Source of the DNA: Deltaproteobacteria bacterium
GTDB taxonomy: Bacteria > Myxococcota_A > UBA9160 > JAFDET01
Length of the DNA stretch: 28,724 nt
Assembly: GCA_019310195.1 (NCBI GenBank)
Contig: JAFDET010000007.1
Location: forward strand, 1 to 28,724
Reading direction: 5' to 3'
Shown here: positions 17,195 through 25,483 of the stretch, piece after piece
Position numbering within the stretch: position 1 is the first letter of the stretch
Layout: the number at the start of each line of letters is the position of its first letter
Notes under the pieces: generated by a model
Seen by the model: the letters and a program-made list of their open reading frames with translations, nothing else
What the model was told of the DNA's origin: nothing
Databases searched by the model: none
Program-made: the position numbers and the translations under genes

Positions 17195-18274
17195 GTGACC
17201 TCGCATCGAACCAGGCCGCGAGCGCTCCTCGTCCATCGCGGCGAGCTGGGAGACGTGCGCGCGCTGCTCGCCGAGCTGGACGTGGACGTCTTCGAGCGGG
17301 CCGGCGAGGTCCAGCCCGAGGAGGCCCGGGTGTGCTGGGACCTGGTGGTGGCCACGAGTTCGCTGGTGCCGGACCTGCACGGGCTGGTCGAGCGCCGGCC
17401 CACCTGCATCGCAGTGGTCCAGGACGCCTCCCGCACGCTCTCGGCGCGGCTGCGCCGGGCCGGCGTGGACTACATCGTACGCCGTCCCGTGCACCCGACC
17501 GCCCTGCGGCTGCTCTTCACGCGGGCGCTCTACCGCGGCCCGGAGCGCCGCCGCCACCGCCGCGTGCCCATCGGCGCGCCGGTCGCGTTGGAGCAGCGGT
17601 TGCGCCGCAGCGATGCGTTGCTGGTGGACCTGTCCCAGGAGGGCGCCCGGGTCGAGACCCCCCAGACACTGCGGCGCGGCGACCGCTTGACTCTGCTGAT
17701 TCCCCGAACCGTAACCGGTGGACGCCGCCTGGCCCTGCGCGCCGAGGTGGTGCGCATGTTCCTGTGCCAGGAGACCGGCGCGCGTCAGGCCACGCTGCGC
17801 TTCCCTGCCCTCTCGGCGCGGCGCGCCGCACGGCTGGCCCAGCTCGTGGAAAGCCACAGCGACGGGCCTGCCCTGGCGGCGAGCGGCGGCGACTCCGGCG
17901 CGGAGCTCGGAAGAGAGCGACGCCGTTCGCCGCGCCACGCGTTCTCGCGCAAGGTGATCGCTCTGGGCGACCAGGCCGCCCGCGTGCTGGTGGGTCGCGA
18001 CCTCTCGCTGGGCGGTATGCGCGTGGAGCCCAACGCGGCGCTGCGCGTGGGCGAAACGCTGCGCCTGGCGATCCACGGCGGCGACGGCACACCCGCCGTG
18101 GTGGAGGCCGAGGTCGTGCGCGACGAGGGCAAGCGCGGCTACGTACTGCGCTTCGCCGACGTGGGCGAAGCCGAGCGCGTCTACCTGGAATCGCTGCTGG
18201 GCAAGCTCCCCACCCTCTCCGACCCCCGCGACGAAAAGCCCGAAGACCTGGTCGTCTCCGAACTCCTCCCCTGA
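17195..18274 (+). CDS. Degenerate receiver plus two PilZ domains (c-di-GMP effector)
   Basis: This 359-residue cytoplasmic protein has a receiver-like N-terminus (about 9-112) that lacks the phosphoacceptor Asp, ending VRRPVHPTALRLLFTRALY. It is followed by two PilZ domains. The first (about 117-218) carries RxxxR at 118-122 and DLSQEG at 145-150. The second (about 240-338) carries RxxxR at 243-247 and DLSLGG at 269-274. Both have the full c-di-GMP-binding pair, RxxxR with (D/N)xSxxG, so both could bind ligand. The GTG at 17195 is the best start, with GGGA 8 bp upstream. The target process is unknown; motility, adhesion or polysaccharide output is usual for the family. The stop codon abuts the palindromic array. 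Confidence 0.9.
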   Translation: MTSHRTRPRALLVHRGELGDVRALLAELDVDVFERAGEVQPEEARVCWDLVVATSSLVPDLHGLVERRPTCIAVVQDASRTLSARLRRAGVDYIVRRPVHPTALRLLFTRALYRGPERRRHRRVPIGAPVALEQRLRRSDALLVDLSQEGARVETPQTLRRGDRLTLLIPRTVTGGRRLALRAEVVRMFLCQETGARQATLRFPALSARRAARLAQLVESHSDGPALAASGGDSGAELGRERRRSPRHAFSRKVIALGDQAARVLVGRDLSLGGMRVEPNAALRVGETLRLAIHGGDGTPAVVEAEVVRDEGKRGYVLRFADVGEAERVYLESLLGKLPTLSDPRDEKPEDLVVSELLP

Positions 18275-18478
18275 CTGCGTTCAGGGAAATGCATTGGGTG
18301 CATTGGGGGACGTTCCTGCATAACTGCGTTCAGTACCAGTCTTGCATTCAGGGACGTTCCTGCGTAACTGCACGAAGTACCAGTCCTCCAGGAGTGGCAC
18401 CCGATGCAGTTACGCAGGAACGTCCCTCCGTGCAGGAGTGGTACTCCGTGCAGTTATGCAGGAACGTCCCCCAATGCA
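18274..18478. repeat. Nested palindromic array (two tandem units per arm)
   Basis: The outer arms 18299-18327 and 18450-18478 are perfect 29-bp reverse complements. The inner arms 18351-18372 and 18405-18426 are perfect 22-bp reverse complements. The inner and outer arms share the core GGGACGTTCCTGC(A/G)TAACTGC, so each arm is two direct copies of a unit of about 52 bp. The spacers (AGTACCA.TC.T) pair imperfectly too, and the centre closes as GTACCAGTCCT/AGGAGTGGCAC. On the left edge, TGCATTGGG is duplicated (18290-18298, 18299-18307) and ACTGCGTTCAG recurs from 18274, suggesting a truncated third unit. It begins at the PilZ stop codon. This is a probable mobile REP-like element without its transposase. 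Confidence 0.85.
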
Positions 18479-18528
18479 CGCTGCTGATCTGGCTCTACTA
18501 CCGCTTCGAGCGGCGGCTCGACGCCTGA
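18479..18528 (+). pseudogene. Possible C-terminal gene remnant beside the palindromic array
   Basis: Directly after the array, one frame reads LLIWLYYRFERRLDA and stops at 18526-18528. This looks like the last transmembrane edge and basic tail of a membrane protein, but upstream the frame enters the repeat and then out-of-frame PilZ sequence. It may be debris from a rearrangement or chance. Confidence 0.2.
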
Positions 18529-18554
18529 CGAACCCTGCGGCACCCTCGCGCGCG

Positions 18555-19286
18555 ATGCGCGGACTCGTCGTCCTGGTGGCCGCACTGATCGCCTGTAGCG
18601 AGCCCGCCGATCCGCTGTCGGGCCGGCTCGTCGACCTGACCCACGCATTCGACGCGGAGACGATCTTCTGGCCCACCGAGGAGGAGGGCTTCGTCCTCGA
18701 GCCCGTGTTCGCGGGGCACACCGACGGCGGCTGGTGGTACGCGGCCAACCGCTTCCGCACGGCCGAGCACGGCGGCACGCACCTGGATGCGCCGATCCAC
18801 TTCGCCGAGGGACAGGTCGGCGTCGACGCGGTTTCGCTTTCGCGCCTGGTGGCGCCGGGTCGCATCCTGGAGGCGACCGACGTCGGCGGCCTGGCCGGCC
18901 AGGTGGTCGAGCCCGGCAGCATCGTGTTGATCCGCACGGGCCACGGCCGCCACTGGGGCGACCGCACCCGCTACCTGGGCACCGACCGCACCGGGCCCGA
19001 GGCGGTGGCCCATCTGGACTTCCCCGGCATCACGCCCGAGCTGGCCGGCTGGCTGGTCGAGCGCGAGGTGGCCGCCGTGGGCATCGACACGCCGAGCATC
19101 GACCCCGGGGCGTCGCAGGACTTCCGGGCCCACCGCATCCTGGCCGAGGCGGGGGTCCCCATCTTCGAGAACGTGGCCGGGATGGAGCAGCTCCCGGCAG
19201 ACGGGTTCACAGTGCTGGCCCTGCCCATGAAGATCCGCGGGGGCAGCGGCGCCCCGCTGCGCATCGTGGCGCTGGTCCCCGAGTAA
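18555..19286 (+). CDS. Cyclase-family (kynurenine formamidase-like) lipoprotein
   Basis: This 243-residue metal-dependent hydrolase of the cyclase/kynurenine formamidase superfamily has the zinc motif HGGTHLDAPIHF (residues 72-83, HxGTHxDxPxH) and the early DLTHAFD motif. Unusually, the N-terminus is a lipoprotein signal: a short hydrophobic stretch (LVVLVAALIAC) with lipobox LIAC and Cys14 as the lipidation site. The enzyme should therefore be anchored outside the inner membrane. The substrate is unknown; relatives open amide, isatin or cyclic ester bonds. The ATG at 18555 has no good ribosome site. It lies between the palindromic array and the ahcY promoter. Confidence 0.87.
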   Translation: MRGLVVLVAALIACSEPADPLSGRLVDLTHAFDAETIFWPTEEEGFVLEPVFAGHTDGGWWYAANRFRTAEHGGTHLDAPIHFAEGQVGVDAVSLSRLVAPGRILEATDVGGLAGQVVEPGSIVLIRTGHGRHWGDRTRYLGTDRTGPEAVAHLDFPGITPELAGWLVEREVAAVGIDTPSIDPGASQDFRAHRILAEAGVPIFENVAGMEQLPADGFTVLALPMKIRGGSGAPLRIVALVPE

Positions 19287-19289
19287 GGA

Positions 19290-19303
19290 AGCCCCGCGGG
19301 GCT
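19290..19303 (+). terminator. Short GC palindrome after the cyclase gene
   Basis: AGCCCCGCGGGGCT is a perfect 14-bp palindrome 4 bp after the cyclase stop and 13 bp before the ahcY -35 box. It could fold AGCCC/GGGCT as a transcript end. There is no T-tract, so confidence as a terminator is low. Confidence 0.3.
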
Positions 19304-19315
19304 CAAGCTCCGACG

Positions 19316-19343
19316 TTGCCGGCTCGACAAGGCTTGCTATAAC
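19316..19343 (+). promoter_or_regulatory. Sigma-70-type promoter of ahcY
   Basis: TTGCCG (19316-19321) and TATAAC (19338-19343) are separated by 16 bp in an AT-enriched patch just before ahcY. The transcript would begin near 19350, giving a leader of about 40 nt with CCAGGAG before the ATG at 19390. Confidence 0.6.
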
Positions 19344-19347
19344 ACTT

Positions 19348-19365
19348 TATCCGCATACGCAGATA
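19348..19365 (+). promoter_or_regulatory. 18-bp dyad operator at the ahcY transcription start
   Basis: TATCCGCATACGCAGATA is an imperfect dyad with half-sites TATCcGCaT and TATCtGCgT (7 of 9 identical). It begins 5 bp after the -10 box and covers the predicted start site, a position that would block transcription. In other proteobacteria, ArsR-type SahR repressors control S-adenosylhomocysteine hydrolase genes. No regulator gene is in the window, so the binding protein is inferred. Confidence 0.45.
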
Positions 19366-19389
19366 CAACCTCCATCCAGGAGACACCCC

Positions 19390-20838
<1,449 letters not shown>

Positions 20839-20846
20839 TCCGGCCG

Positions 20847-21212
20847 ATGCCGACGCTGATCGACGCGCCCCAGACCTTGCAGGCCGCGGGGACTCGGCCG
20901 AAGCGGCTCGACGAGTACGTCGGACGGCTGCGCAGCGGTCACGAGAATGTCTCCATCGCGCACATGTTCTCGCCCAGCGGCTGGAGCGAGCCCGGCCAGC
21001 AGCCTGCGTTCGAGGAGATCAGCGTGGTCCTGCGCGGGACCCTCTACGCCGAAACGCGGGAGGGCGTGCTGAAGGTGAAGAGCGGCCAGGCGCTGATCAC
21101 CCATCCCGGCGAGTGGGTGCGCTACTCGTCGCCGGAGCCCGGCGGCGCCGAGTACATCGCCGTCTGCCTGCCGGCGTTCTCGCCGGAGACCGTGCATCGG
21201 GACCCGACCTGA
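20847..21212 (+). CDS. Cupin-domain protein downstream of ahcY
   Basis: This 121-residue cupin has a single double-stranded beta-barrel domain. The second half carries EISVVLRGTLYAET, VKSGQALITHPGEWVRYSSP and EYIAVCLPAFSPE, similar to small cupins often annotated near ethanolamine or amino-acid metabolism genes. The first metal motif is degenerate (no clear HxH), so metal binding is uncertain. The ATG at 20847 lies 8 bp after the ahcY stop. Its ribosome site must lie within the end of ahcY or be weak, which suggests translational coupling. Confidence 0.82.
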   Translation: MPTLIDAPQTLQAAGTRPKRLDEYVGRLRSGHENVSIAHMFSPSGWSEPGQQPAFEEISVVLRGTLYAETREGVLKVKSGQALITHPGEWVRYSSPEPGGAEYIAVCLPAFSPETVHRDPT

Positions 21213-21237
21213 TCCGCGCTGCCGCACGAGGCCCGTG

Positions 21238-21243
21238 TACTCT
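21238..21243 (+). promoter_or_regulatory. Candidate -10 element (TACTCT) for the LOG-family gene
   Basis: TACTCT lies 27 bp before the ATG at 21271, with a GGAGG ribosome site between. It is identical to the hexamers at 13314 and 23793. Confidence 0.35.
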
Positions 21244-21270
21244 CTGGACCCCGCCAACGGAGGCCAGTCG

Positions 21271-22008
21271 ATGCCGCACCCGGACGGACCCGAGCACGAT
21301 CTGCTGCTGGGCCGACGTAGCCGCCTGGCAGAGCTGCGCTCGGCGCTGGAGATCTTTGCCGAGTACATGCGCGGTCTGCGCGCGCTGCACTTCGTCGGCC
21401 CGTGCGTCACGGTATTCGGCTCGGCGCGCTTTCGAGAAGACCACCCCTACTACGACCTGGCGCGATCCCTGGGCCGGGGCCTGGCCCGCGAGGGCTGGAC
21501 CGTCGTCACCGGCGGCGGCCCGGGCATCATGGAGGCCGCGAACCGCGGCGCGCAGGAAGCGGGTGGCCGCTCGATCGGCTGCAACATCGTGCTGCCCAAG
21601 GAGCAGGAGCCCAACTCCTACCTGGACCGCTACGTCGAGTTCGACCACTTCTTCGTGCGCAAGGTGATGCTGGTCAAGTACTCCCACGCCTTCGTGATGC
21701 TTCCCGGGGGCTTCGGAACCATGGACGAGGTCTTCGAGACCTTGACCCTGATGCAGACCGGCAAGATCGAGCACTTCCCCATCGTGGCCATGGGCCGCGA
21801 CTACTGGCGTCACCTGACGACTTTTCTCGACCAGACCATGGTGGCCCACGGCACCATCGACCAGAGCGACCGGGAGATGGTGATGGGCACGGACGTGGTG
21901 GACGAAGCCCTGGCGCACATCCGCAAGGCCGCAGAGCAGCGGCGCGCCGCGGAGCCGCGGCGCATCCCGCGACCTTCGCGGATCCTGGGCGAGTCGAAGC
22001 CCGACTGA
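21271..22008 (+). CDS. LOG family / TIGR00730 Rossmann-fold protein
   Basis: This 245-residue protein of the LOG (cytokinin riboside 5'-monophosphate phosphoribohydrolase) and putative lysine-decarboxylase-like family has the nucleotide-phosphate loop GGGPGIMEAANRG (81-93), the catalytic Arg130-Lys131 pair, and the hallmark PGGFGTMDE (145-153). Members remove ribose-phosphate from nucleotide monophosphates; in most bacteria the biological role is unclear. The name 'lysine decarboxylase' is not supported. The ATG at 21271 is chosen over an in-frame GTG at 21235 because GGAGG lies 7 bp before it. It is convergent with the SDR gene, 21 bp apart. Confidence 0.92.
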   Translation: MPHPDGPEHDLLLGRRSRLAELRSALEIFAEYMRGLRALHFVGPCVTVFGSARFREDHPYYDLARSLGRGLAREGWTVVTGGGPGIMEAANRGAQEAGGRSIGCNIVLPKEQEPNSYLDRYVEFDHFFVRKVMLVKYSHAFVMLPGGFGTMDEVFETLTLMQTGKIEHFPIVAMGRDYWRHLTTFLDQTMVAHGTIDQSDREMVMGTDVVDEALAHIRKAAEQRRAAEPRRIPRPSRILGESKPD

Positions 22009-22029
22009 CGTCGGCGCGCCTTCCCCGCG

Positions 22030-22839
22030 TCAGGCCAGGTACATGCCGCCGTTCACCTGGAAGACCTGGCCGGTGACGTACCCGGAAGTCCGTCGATCGG
22101 CCAGGGCGCAGATGAAGTTGGAAATATCCTCGGGCTCGGCGATGCGGCCCACCAGGGTGGCGGCGCCCATGGCGCGAATGCCCGCCTCGCCCACCTCGGC
22201 CAGCATCGGTGTGTTCACCGGGCCGGGCGCGATGGCGTTGACCCGCGCCCGGTAGCTGGAGAACTCCCGCGCGGTGGTGCGGGTGGCGGCCTCGATGGCG
22301 CCCTTGGCGGCGGTGTAGTCGATCTGGCCGATGTTGCCGTTGCGCGCCGACACCGAGGAGAAGTTCAGGATGAAGCGGTTCACGCCGTCGTCCAGCGGCT
22401 GGTTTCCGTTCTCTTTGAAGAGCGGGTGCCAGTGCTGCGCGGCCACCTCGCGGGTGAACAGGAACGTGCCGTGCAGATGGACGGCCAGAACCAGCTTGAA
22501 GTCCTCGTAGCTCTTCTTGGCGATGCGCGCGTCGCGGGTGACGCCCGCTACGTTCACCACGCCGTTGATCTGCCCCGTGGCCTCCAGGGTGGTCGCCACC
22601 GCGGCCTTCACCGCGTCCTCGTCGGTGACGTTGGCCGCGGCCACCACCGGCTCCGGGGCACCGGTCCCGGCGATCTCGGCCTGCACTTCCTTGAGCCGAC
22701 CCTCGTCCAGGTCCACCAGCGCCACGCTGGCGCCGTGGGCCGCCAGCGCGCCCGCCACCGAGCGGCCGATACCCTGGCCCGCGCCGGTCACTACATGAGT
22801 TTGGCCGGTGAATGCGCCTTCGCGCAGCACCCGTTCCAT
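22030..22839 (-). CDS. Short-chain dehydrogenase/reductase (FabG-like)
   Basis: This 269-residue classical SDR has the cofactor loop GAGQGIG (19-25) and Asp43 after strand 2 (ALVDLDE), which favours NAD(H). NVAGV lies near 96-100, Ser162 in NFSSVS is likely catalytic, Tyr175 and Lys179 are in YTAAK, and the family PGPVNTPM segment is present. The substrate is likely a hydroxyacyl or keto group, but it is not determined. There is a short extra segment near residues 136-155 (HWHPLFKENGNQPLDDG). The ATG at 22839 has GGAGGAC upstream. It lies 19 bp after the LLM oxidoreductase gene on the same strand, so they form a two-gene operon. Confidence 0.93.
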   Translation of the reverse strand: MERVLREGAFTGQTHVVTGAGQGIGRSVAGALAAHGASVALVDLDEGRLKEVQAEIAGTGAPEPVVAAANVTDEDAVKAAVATTLEATGQINGVVNVAGVTRDARIAKKSYEDFKLVLAVHLHGTFLFTREVAAQHWHPLFKENGNQPLDDGVNRFILNFSSVSARNGNIGQIDYTAAKGAIEAATRTTAREFSSYRARVNAIAPGPVNTPMLAEVGEAGIRAMGAATLVGRIAEPEDISNFICALADRRTSGYVTGQVFQVNGGMYLA

Positions 22840-22858
22840 GGCTGTCCTCCGTCCTGTT

Positions 22859-23731
22859 CTAGCTCGCCTTGGAGATCACCGCGTCGGCGAAGCCCTTCAG
22901 CGCGTCGAGCTTCTGCTGCAGCGGCTGGTCGCCGCCCTCGTAGGGGTTGCGGAAGCCGACGATCACGTCGGTCACGCCTTTGTCCTCGAGCCGCTTGCAG
23001 CCATCCACGGTGAAGCCGTCCATGGAGATCACGTGGACCTCGAAGGGCTCCCGCTCGCGGCCGCACTCGCGGCGCAGGTCGTTGATCCGACCGATGGCGC
23101 CGTCCAGATCGGCCGCCTGGCCGCCGCCCGCGTGCATCCAGCCGTCGCCCAGCCGCGCGGCTCGGCGCAGCGCCGCGTCGGCGTGCCCGCCGATCAGGAT
23201 CGGCAAATGCTCACTGGGCACCGGGCAGATCTTGAGGCTGGGAATGTCGTAGTGCTTGCCCTGGTACGCGAAGAAGTCGCCGGTCCACAGGCCGCGCATG
23301 ATCTCGATCATCTCGTCCATGCGCTTGCCCCGGGTCTTCCACTCGGTGCCGGTGGCGGCGAAGTCCTCCGGCCAGGGCGAGAGGCCCACGCCGAAGCCGA
23401 AGCGGTTGTTCGAAATCACCGCCACGCTGGCCGCCTGCTTGGCCACCAGAACGGGATGCCGGATCGGGAGCTTGACCACGAACGTGGTGAAACGCAGCCG
23501 CTCGGTCACCGCCGCCAACGCGGGAATCAGGGTGAAGGGCTCGATGAAGGGAACGCCCTCCAGGAACTGGCGGGTTCCGTCGTCGGTGTACGGATACTGC
23601 GTATCCGAATGCTCGGGGTAGCAGAGGCTGTCGGGAACCGTGAAGGAGTGCCAGCCGTGCTGGTCGGCGGCGACCGCGAGCGGCAGGTAGTGACTGGGGT
23701 CGCACATCGATTCGGCGTACGTGAAACGCAT
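22859..23731 (-). CDS. LLM-class (luciferase-like) F420-type oxidoreductase
   Basis: This 290-residue TIM-barrel oxidoreductase of the luciferase-like monooxygenase superfamily resembles the F420-dependent TIGR03619/TIGR03854-type groups. Supporting motifs are the N-terminal barrel strand MRFTYAESM, VPDSLCYPEH, LRFTTFVVKLPIRHPVLVAK, RFGFGVGLSPWPEDF, RGKRMDEMIEIMRGLW and PILIGGHADAALRRAARLGDGW. Whether the cofactor is F420 or FMN cannot be settled from sequence. It probably acts on steroid, terpenoid or lipid-like substrates, as suggested only by the neighbouring SDR. The ATG at 23731 has GAGG upstream. It is divergent from the HAD gene across 77 bp. Confidence 0.9.
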   Translation of the reverse strand: MRFTYAESMCDPSHYLPLAVAADQHGWHSFTVPDSLCYPEHSDTQYPYTDDGTRQFLEGVPFIEPFTLIPALAAVTERLRFTTFVVKLPIRHPVLVAKQAASVAVISNNRFGFGVGLSPWPEDFAATGTEWKTRGKRMDEMIEIMRGLWTGDFFAYQGKHYDIPSLKICPVPSEHLPILIGGHADAALRRAARLGDGWMHAGGGQAADLDGAIGRINDLRRECGREREPFEVHVISMDGFTVDGCKRLEDKGVTDVIVGFRNPYEGGDQPLQQKLDALKGFADAVISKAS

Positions 23732-23792
23732 GGGACCTCGGGGATGGCGGCGGAACGAGAACGGGAACCGAGCATGCGCCGGCTCGCGCGGC

Positions 23793-23798
23793 TACTCT
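23793..23798 (+). promoter_or_regulatory. Candidate -10 element (TACTCT) for the HAD gene
   Basis: TACTCT ends 10 nt before the ATG at 23809 and there is no ribosome site between them. The message would have a leader of only about 3 nt, so translation is effectively leaderless. Confidence 0.4.
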
Positions 23799-23808
23799 AA
23801 CGCATCCC

Positions 23809-24582
23809 ATGAGTCTCCTCGACGGGGTCGACGTCGCCTGCTTCGACCTGTTCGACACGCTGATCCGCATCGATACGTCGCAGCTTCCCAGCGTTCGCTG
23901 GGGCAGCGAGGAGATCCGCACCACCCTGCCCATCGTGCACGAGCGCATCTTCGCGGAGCGCAACATACCGCTGGACCGGCTGGTGAACGCGGTGCGTTCC
24001 ATGTGGGCCACGATGCGCCTGGAACTGAACCGCGAGGAGGGCGACGACGACGAGCGCTGGGCGGAAGTCTCCGCGGTGGAGAAGTACCGGCGCATGCTCG
24101 CCGACCTGGGCGTGCGCGACCCCGACGAGGTGGAGACCGTGGCCACGGCCGTCGCGGACACCCACCACGCCACCCTGGTTTCCGCCGCCCACGCGGTGGA
24201 GGGCGCAGCCGAGCTGCTGGAGCGCGTGCGCGAGCAAGGCGTGCGCACCGTACTGGTGTCCAACTGGGACCACGCGCCCGCGGGCCCGGCCATGCTGGCG
24301 CAGGCCGGCCTCACCGATCTGCTGGACCACGTGGTGATCTCCGACGCCGTGGGCGTCCGCAAACCGCACCCGCGCATCTTCGAGGCGGCGCTGGCACCCT
24401 TCGACGCCACACCCGACCGGGCCCTCCACGTGGGCGACCTGGCCGTGAGCGACGCCTGGGGCGCCGGCCGTCTGGGCTTCAAGACGGTCTGGATCAACCC
24501 GAAGGCGAAGCCGTGGTCCGAGGATGCGCACCCGCCCACGCTCACGGTGGAACGCCTGGCGGATCTGCTGGACCACGTGTAG
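23809..24582 (+). CDS. HAD-superfamily hydrolase
   Basis: This 257-residue phosphatase-like HAD protein has motif I in DLFDTL (nucleophile Asp13, acid/base Asp16), motif II in VLVSNWD, motif III lysine in RKPHPRIFE, and motif IV in HVGDLAVSDAWGA. A helical cap lies between residues about 25 and 110. The likely reaction is hydrolysis of a small phosphate ester or a haloacid; the specific substrate is unknown. The ATG at 23809 lacks a ribosome site and lies 10 nt after a TACTCT hexamer. The GFA gene begins 9 bp after the stop, with GGAGG overlapping that gap, so the two are cotranscribed. Confidence 0.92.
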   Translation: MSLLDGVDVACFDLFDTLIRIDTSQLPSVRWGSEEIRTTLPIVHERIFAERNIPLDRLVNAVRSMWATMRLELNREEGDDDERWAEVSAVEKYRRMLADLGVRDPDEVETVATAVADTHHATLVSAAHAVEGAAELLERVREQGVRTVLVSNWDHAPAGPAMLAQAGLTDLLDHVVISDAVGVRKPHPRIFEAALAPFDATPDRALHVGDLAVSDAWGAGRLGFKTVWINPKAKPWSEDAHPPTLTVERLADLLDHV

Positions 24583-24591
24583 GAGGCGAAC

Positions 24592-25440
24592 ATGGTCGGC
24601 GGCAGCTGCCTTTGCGGCGACGTGGCATGGGAAGTCCCAGGCCCCTGCGACTTCCTCTACCACTGCCACTGCTCCATCTGCCGCAAGTTCCACGGCGCCA
24701 GCTTTGCAACGCTTGCGGCCGTTCCGGCAGCCGGCTTCCGCTTCGTGCGCGGCAGCGAGCGGCTGCGGCGCTACGCCACGTCACCGGGGAACGAGCGCCC
24801 GTTCTGCGAGCGCTGCGGCTCGCCGACCCCCTCGGAGCCCACGGGCGAGCGGGTCATCCTGCCGGCGGGAGCGCTCGACGACGACCCGGGCGCGCGCCCG
24901 GTGGCCCACATCTTCGCGGCGTCCAAGGCACCCTGGCACGAGATCGCCGACACGCTGCCCCGCTTCGACACCATGCCGCCCGGGTTCCCGGAGCCGCAGC
25001 TCGCGTCTCCCGACCGGAGCGCGAGCGAGCCGGGCTGCACGCGCGGCAGCTGCCTGTGCGGTCAGATTGCTTGGGAGCTGGCGGCCGACCTGGAGCTGCT
25101 GCGCAACTGCCACTGCTCGCGCTGCCGCAAGGCGCGGGGCGCCGCCTACGCGACCAACGCCTTCCACCGCGCGGACGCCTTCCGCTGGCTGCGGGGCGAA
25201 GACGCGCGACGCTCCTTCAAGGTTCCCGAGGCCGAGCGCTTCACCCACGTCTTCTGCGGCGTGTGCAGCTCCACGCTGCCGCGGGTGGAGCCGACCCTGG
25301 GCGCCGCCGTGATGCCGGTCGGATCGATCGACGGCGAGGTCGCGGGCCGCCCCCGAGTGCACATCTTCGTGGACTCCAAGGCGCCCTGGCACGAGATCCT
25401 CGACGCCCTGCCCCAGCACCCGGAGAGCGCGCCCTTCTAG
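24592..25440 (+). CDS. Tandem GFA-domain protein (two CENP-V/GFA modules)
   Basis: This 282-residue protein is made of two GFA (glutathione-dependent formaldehyde-activating, zinc beta-tent) domains. The first (about 1-120) has Cys6, Cys8, Cys25, Cys27, Cys30, Cys72 and Cys75. The second (about 150-275) has the matching set at 154, 156, 173, 175, 178, 222 and 225. Both open with GSCLCG, both carry CHCSxCRK, and both end HIF..SKAPWHEI. The halves are clearly paralogous, implying internal duplication. GFA proteins bind zinc and, in a few cases, glutathione adducts; formaldehyde activity is not proven for most. The ATG at 24592 has GGAGG upstream. It is cotranscribed with the HAD gene. Confidence 0.93.
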   Translation: MVGGSCLCGDVAWEVPGPCDFLYHCHCSICRKFHGASFATLAAVPAAGFRFVRGSERLRRYATSPGNERPFCERCGSPTPSEPTGERVILPAGALDDDPGARPVAHIFAASKAPWHEIADTLPRFDTMPPGFPEPQLASPDRSASEPGCTRGSCLCGQIAWELAADLELLRNCHCSRCRKARGAAYATNAFHRADAFRWLRGEDARRSFKVPEAERFTHVFCGVCSSTLPRVEPTLGAAVMPVGSIDGEVAGRPRVHIFVDSKAPWHEILDALPQHPESAPF

Positions 25441-25447
25441 AGTCGGC

Positions 25448-25476
25448 TTGACCCGACCCGCACTTTCGCTTTAAAT
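25448..25476 (+). promoter_or_regulatory. Sigma-70-type promoter, leaderless, for the radical SAM gene
   Basis: TTGACC (25448-25453) and TTAAAT (25471-25476) are spaced 17 bp. The -10 box ends 7 nt before the ATG at 25484, so transcription should begin at or next to the start codon. There is no ribosome site in TCGTCCC between them. Confidence 0.65.
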
Positions 25477-25483
25477 TCGTCCC

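Noticed and set aside
18299..18478. CRISPR-like array
   Set aside because: The repeats are inverted and nested, with pairing spacers, rather than direct repeats with unique spacers; no cas gene is present.
18342..18554. N-terminal extension of the cyclase through the palindromic array
   Set aside because: The open frame runs on by chance through the repeat; the lipoprotein signal starting at 18555 marks the true N-terminus.
19286..19389. SAH riboswitch before ahcY
   Set aside because: I could not find the conserved riboswitch core or its pseudoknot pairing; the leader after the predicted start site is only about 40 nt.
21235..21270. Earlier GTG start for the LOG-family gene
   Set aside because: It lacks a ribosome site and overlaps the likely -10 hexamer, while ATG 21271 has GGAGG at the right distance.
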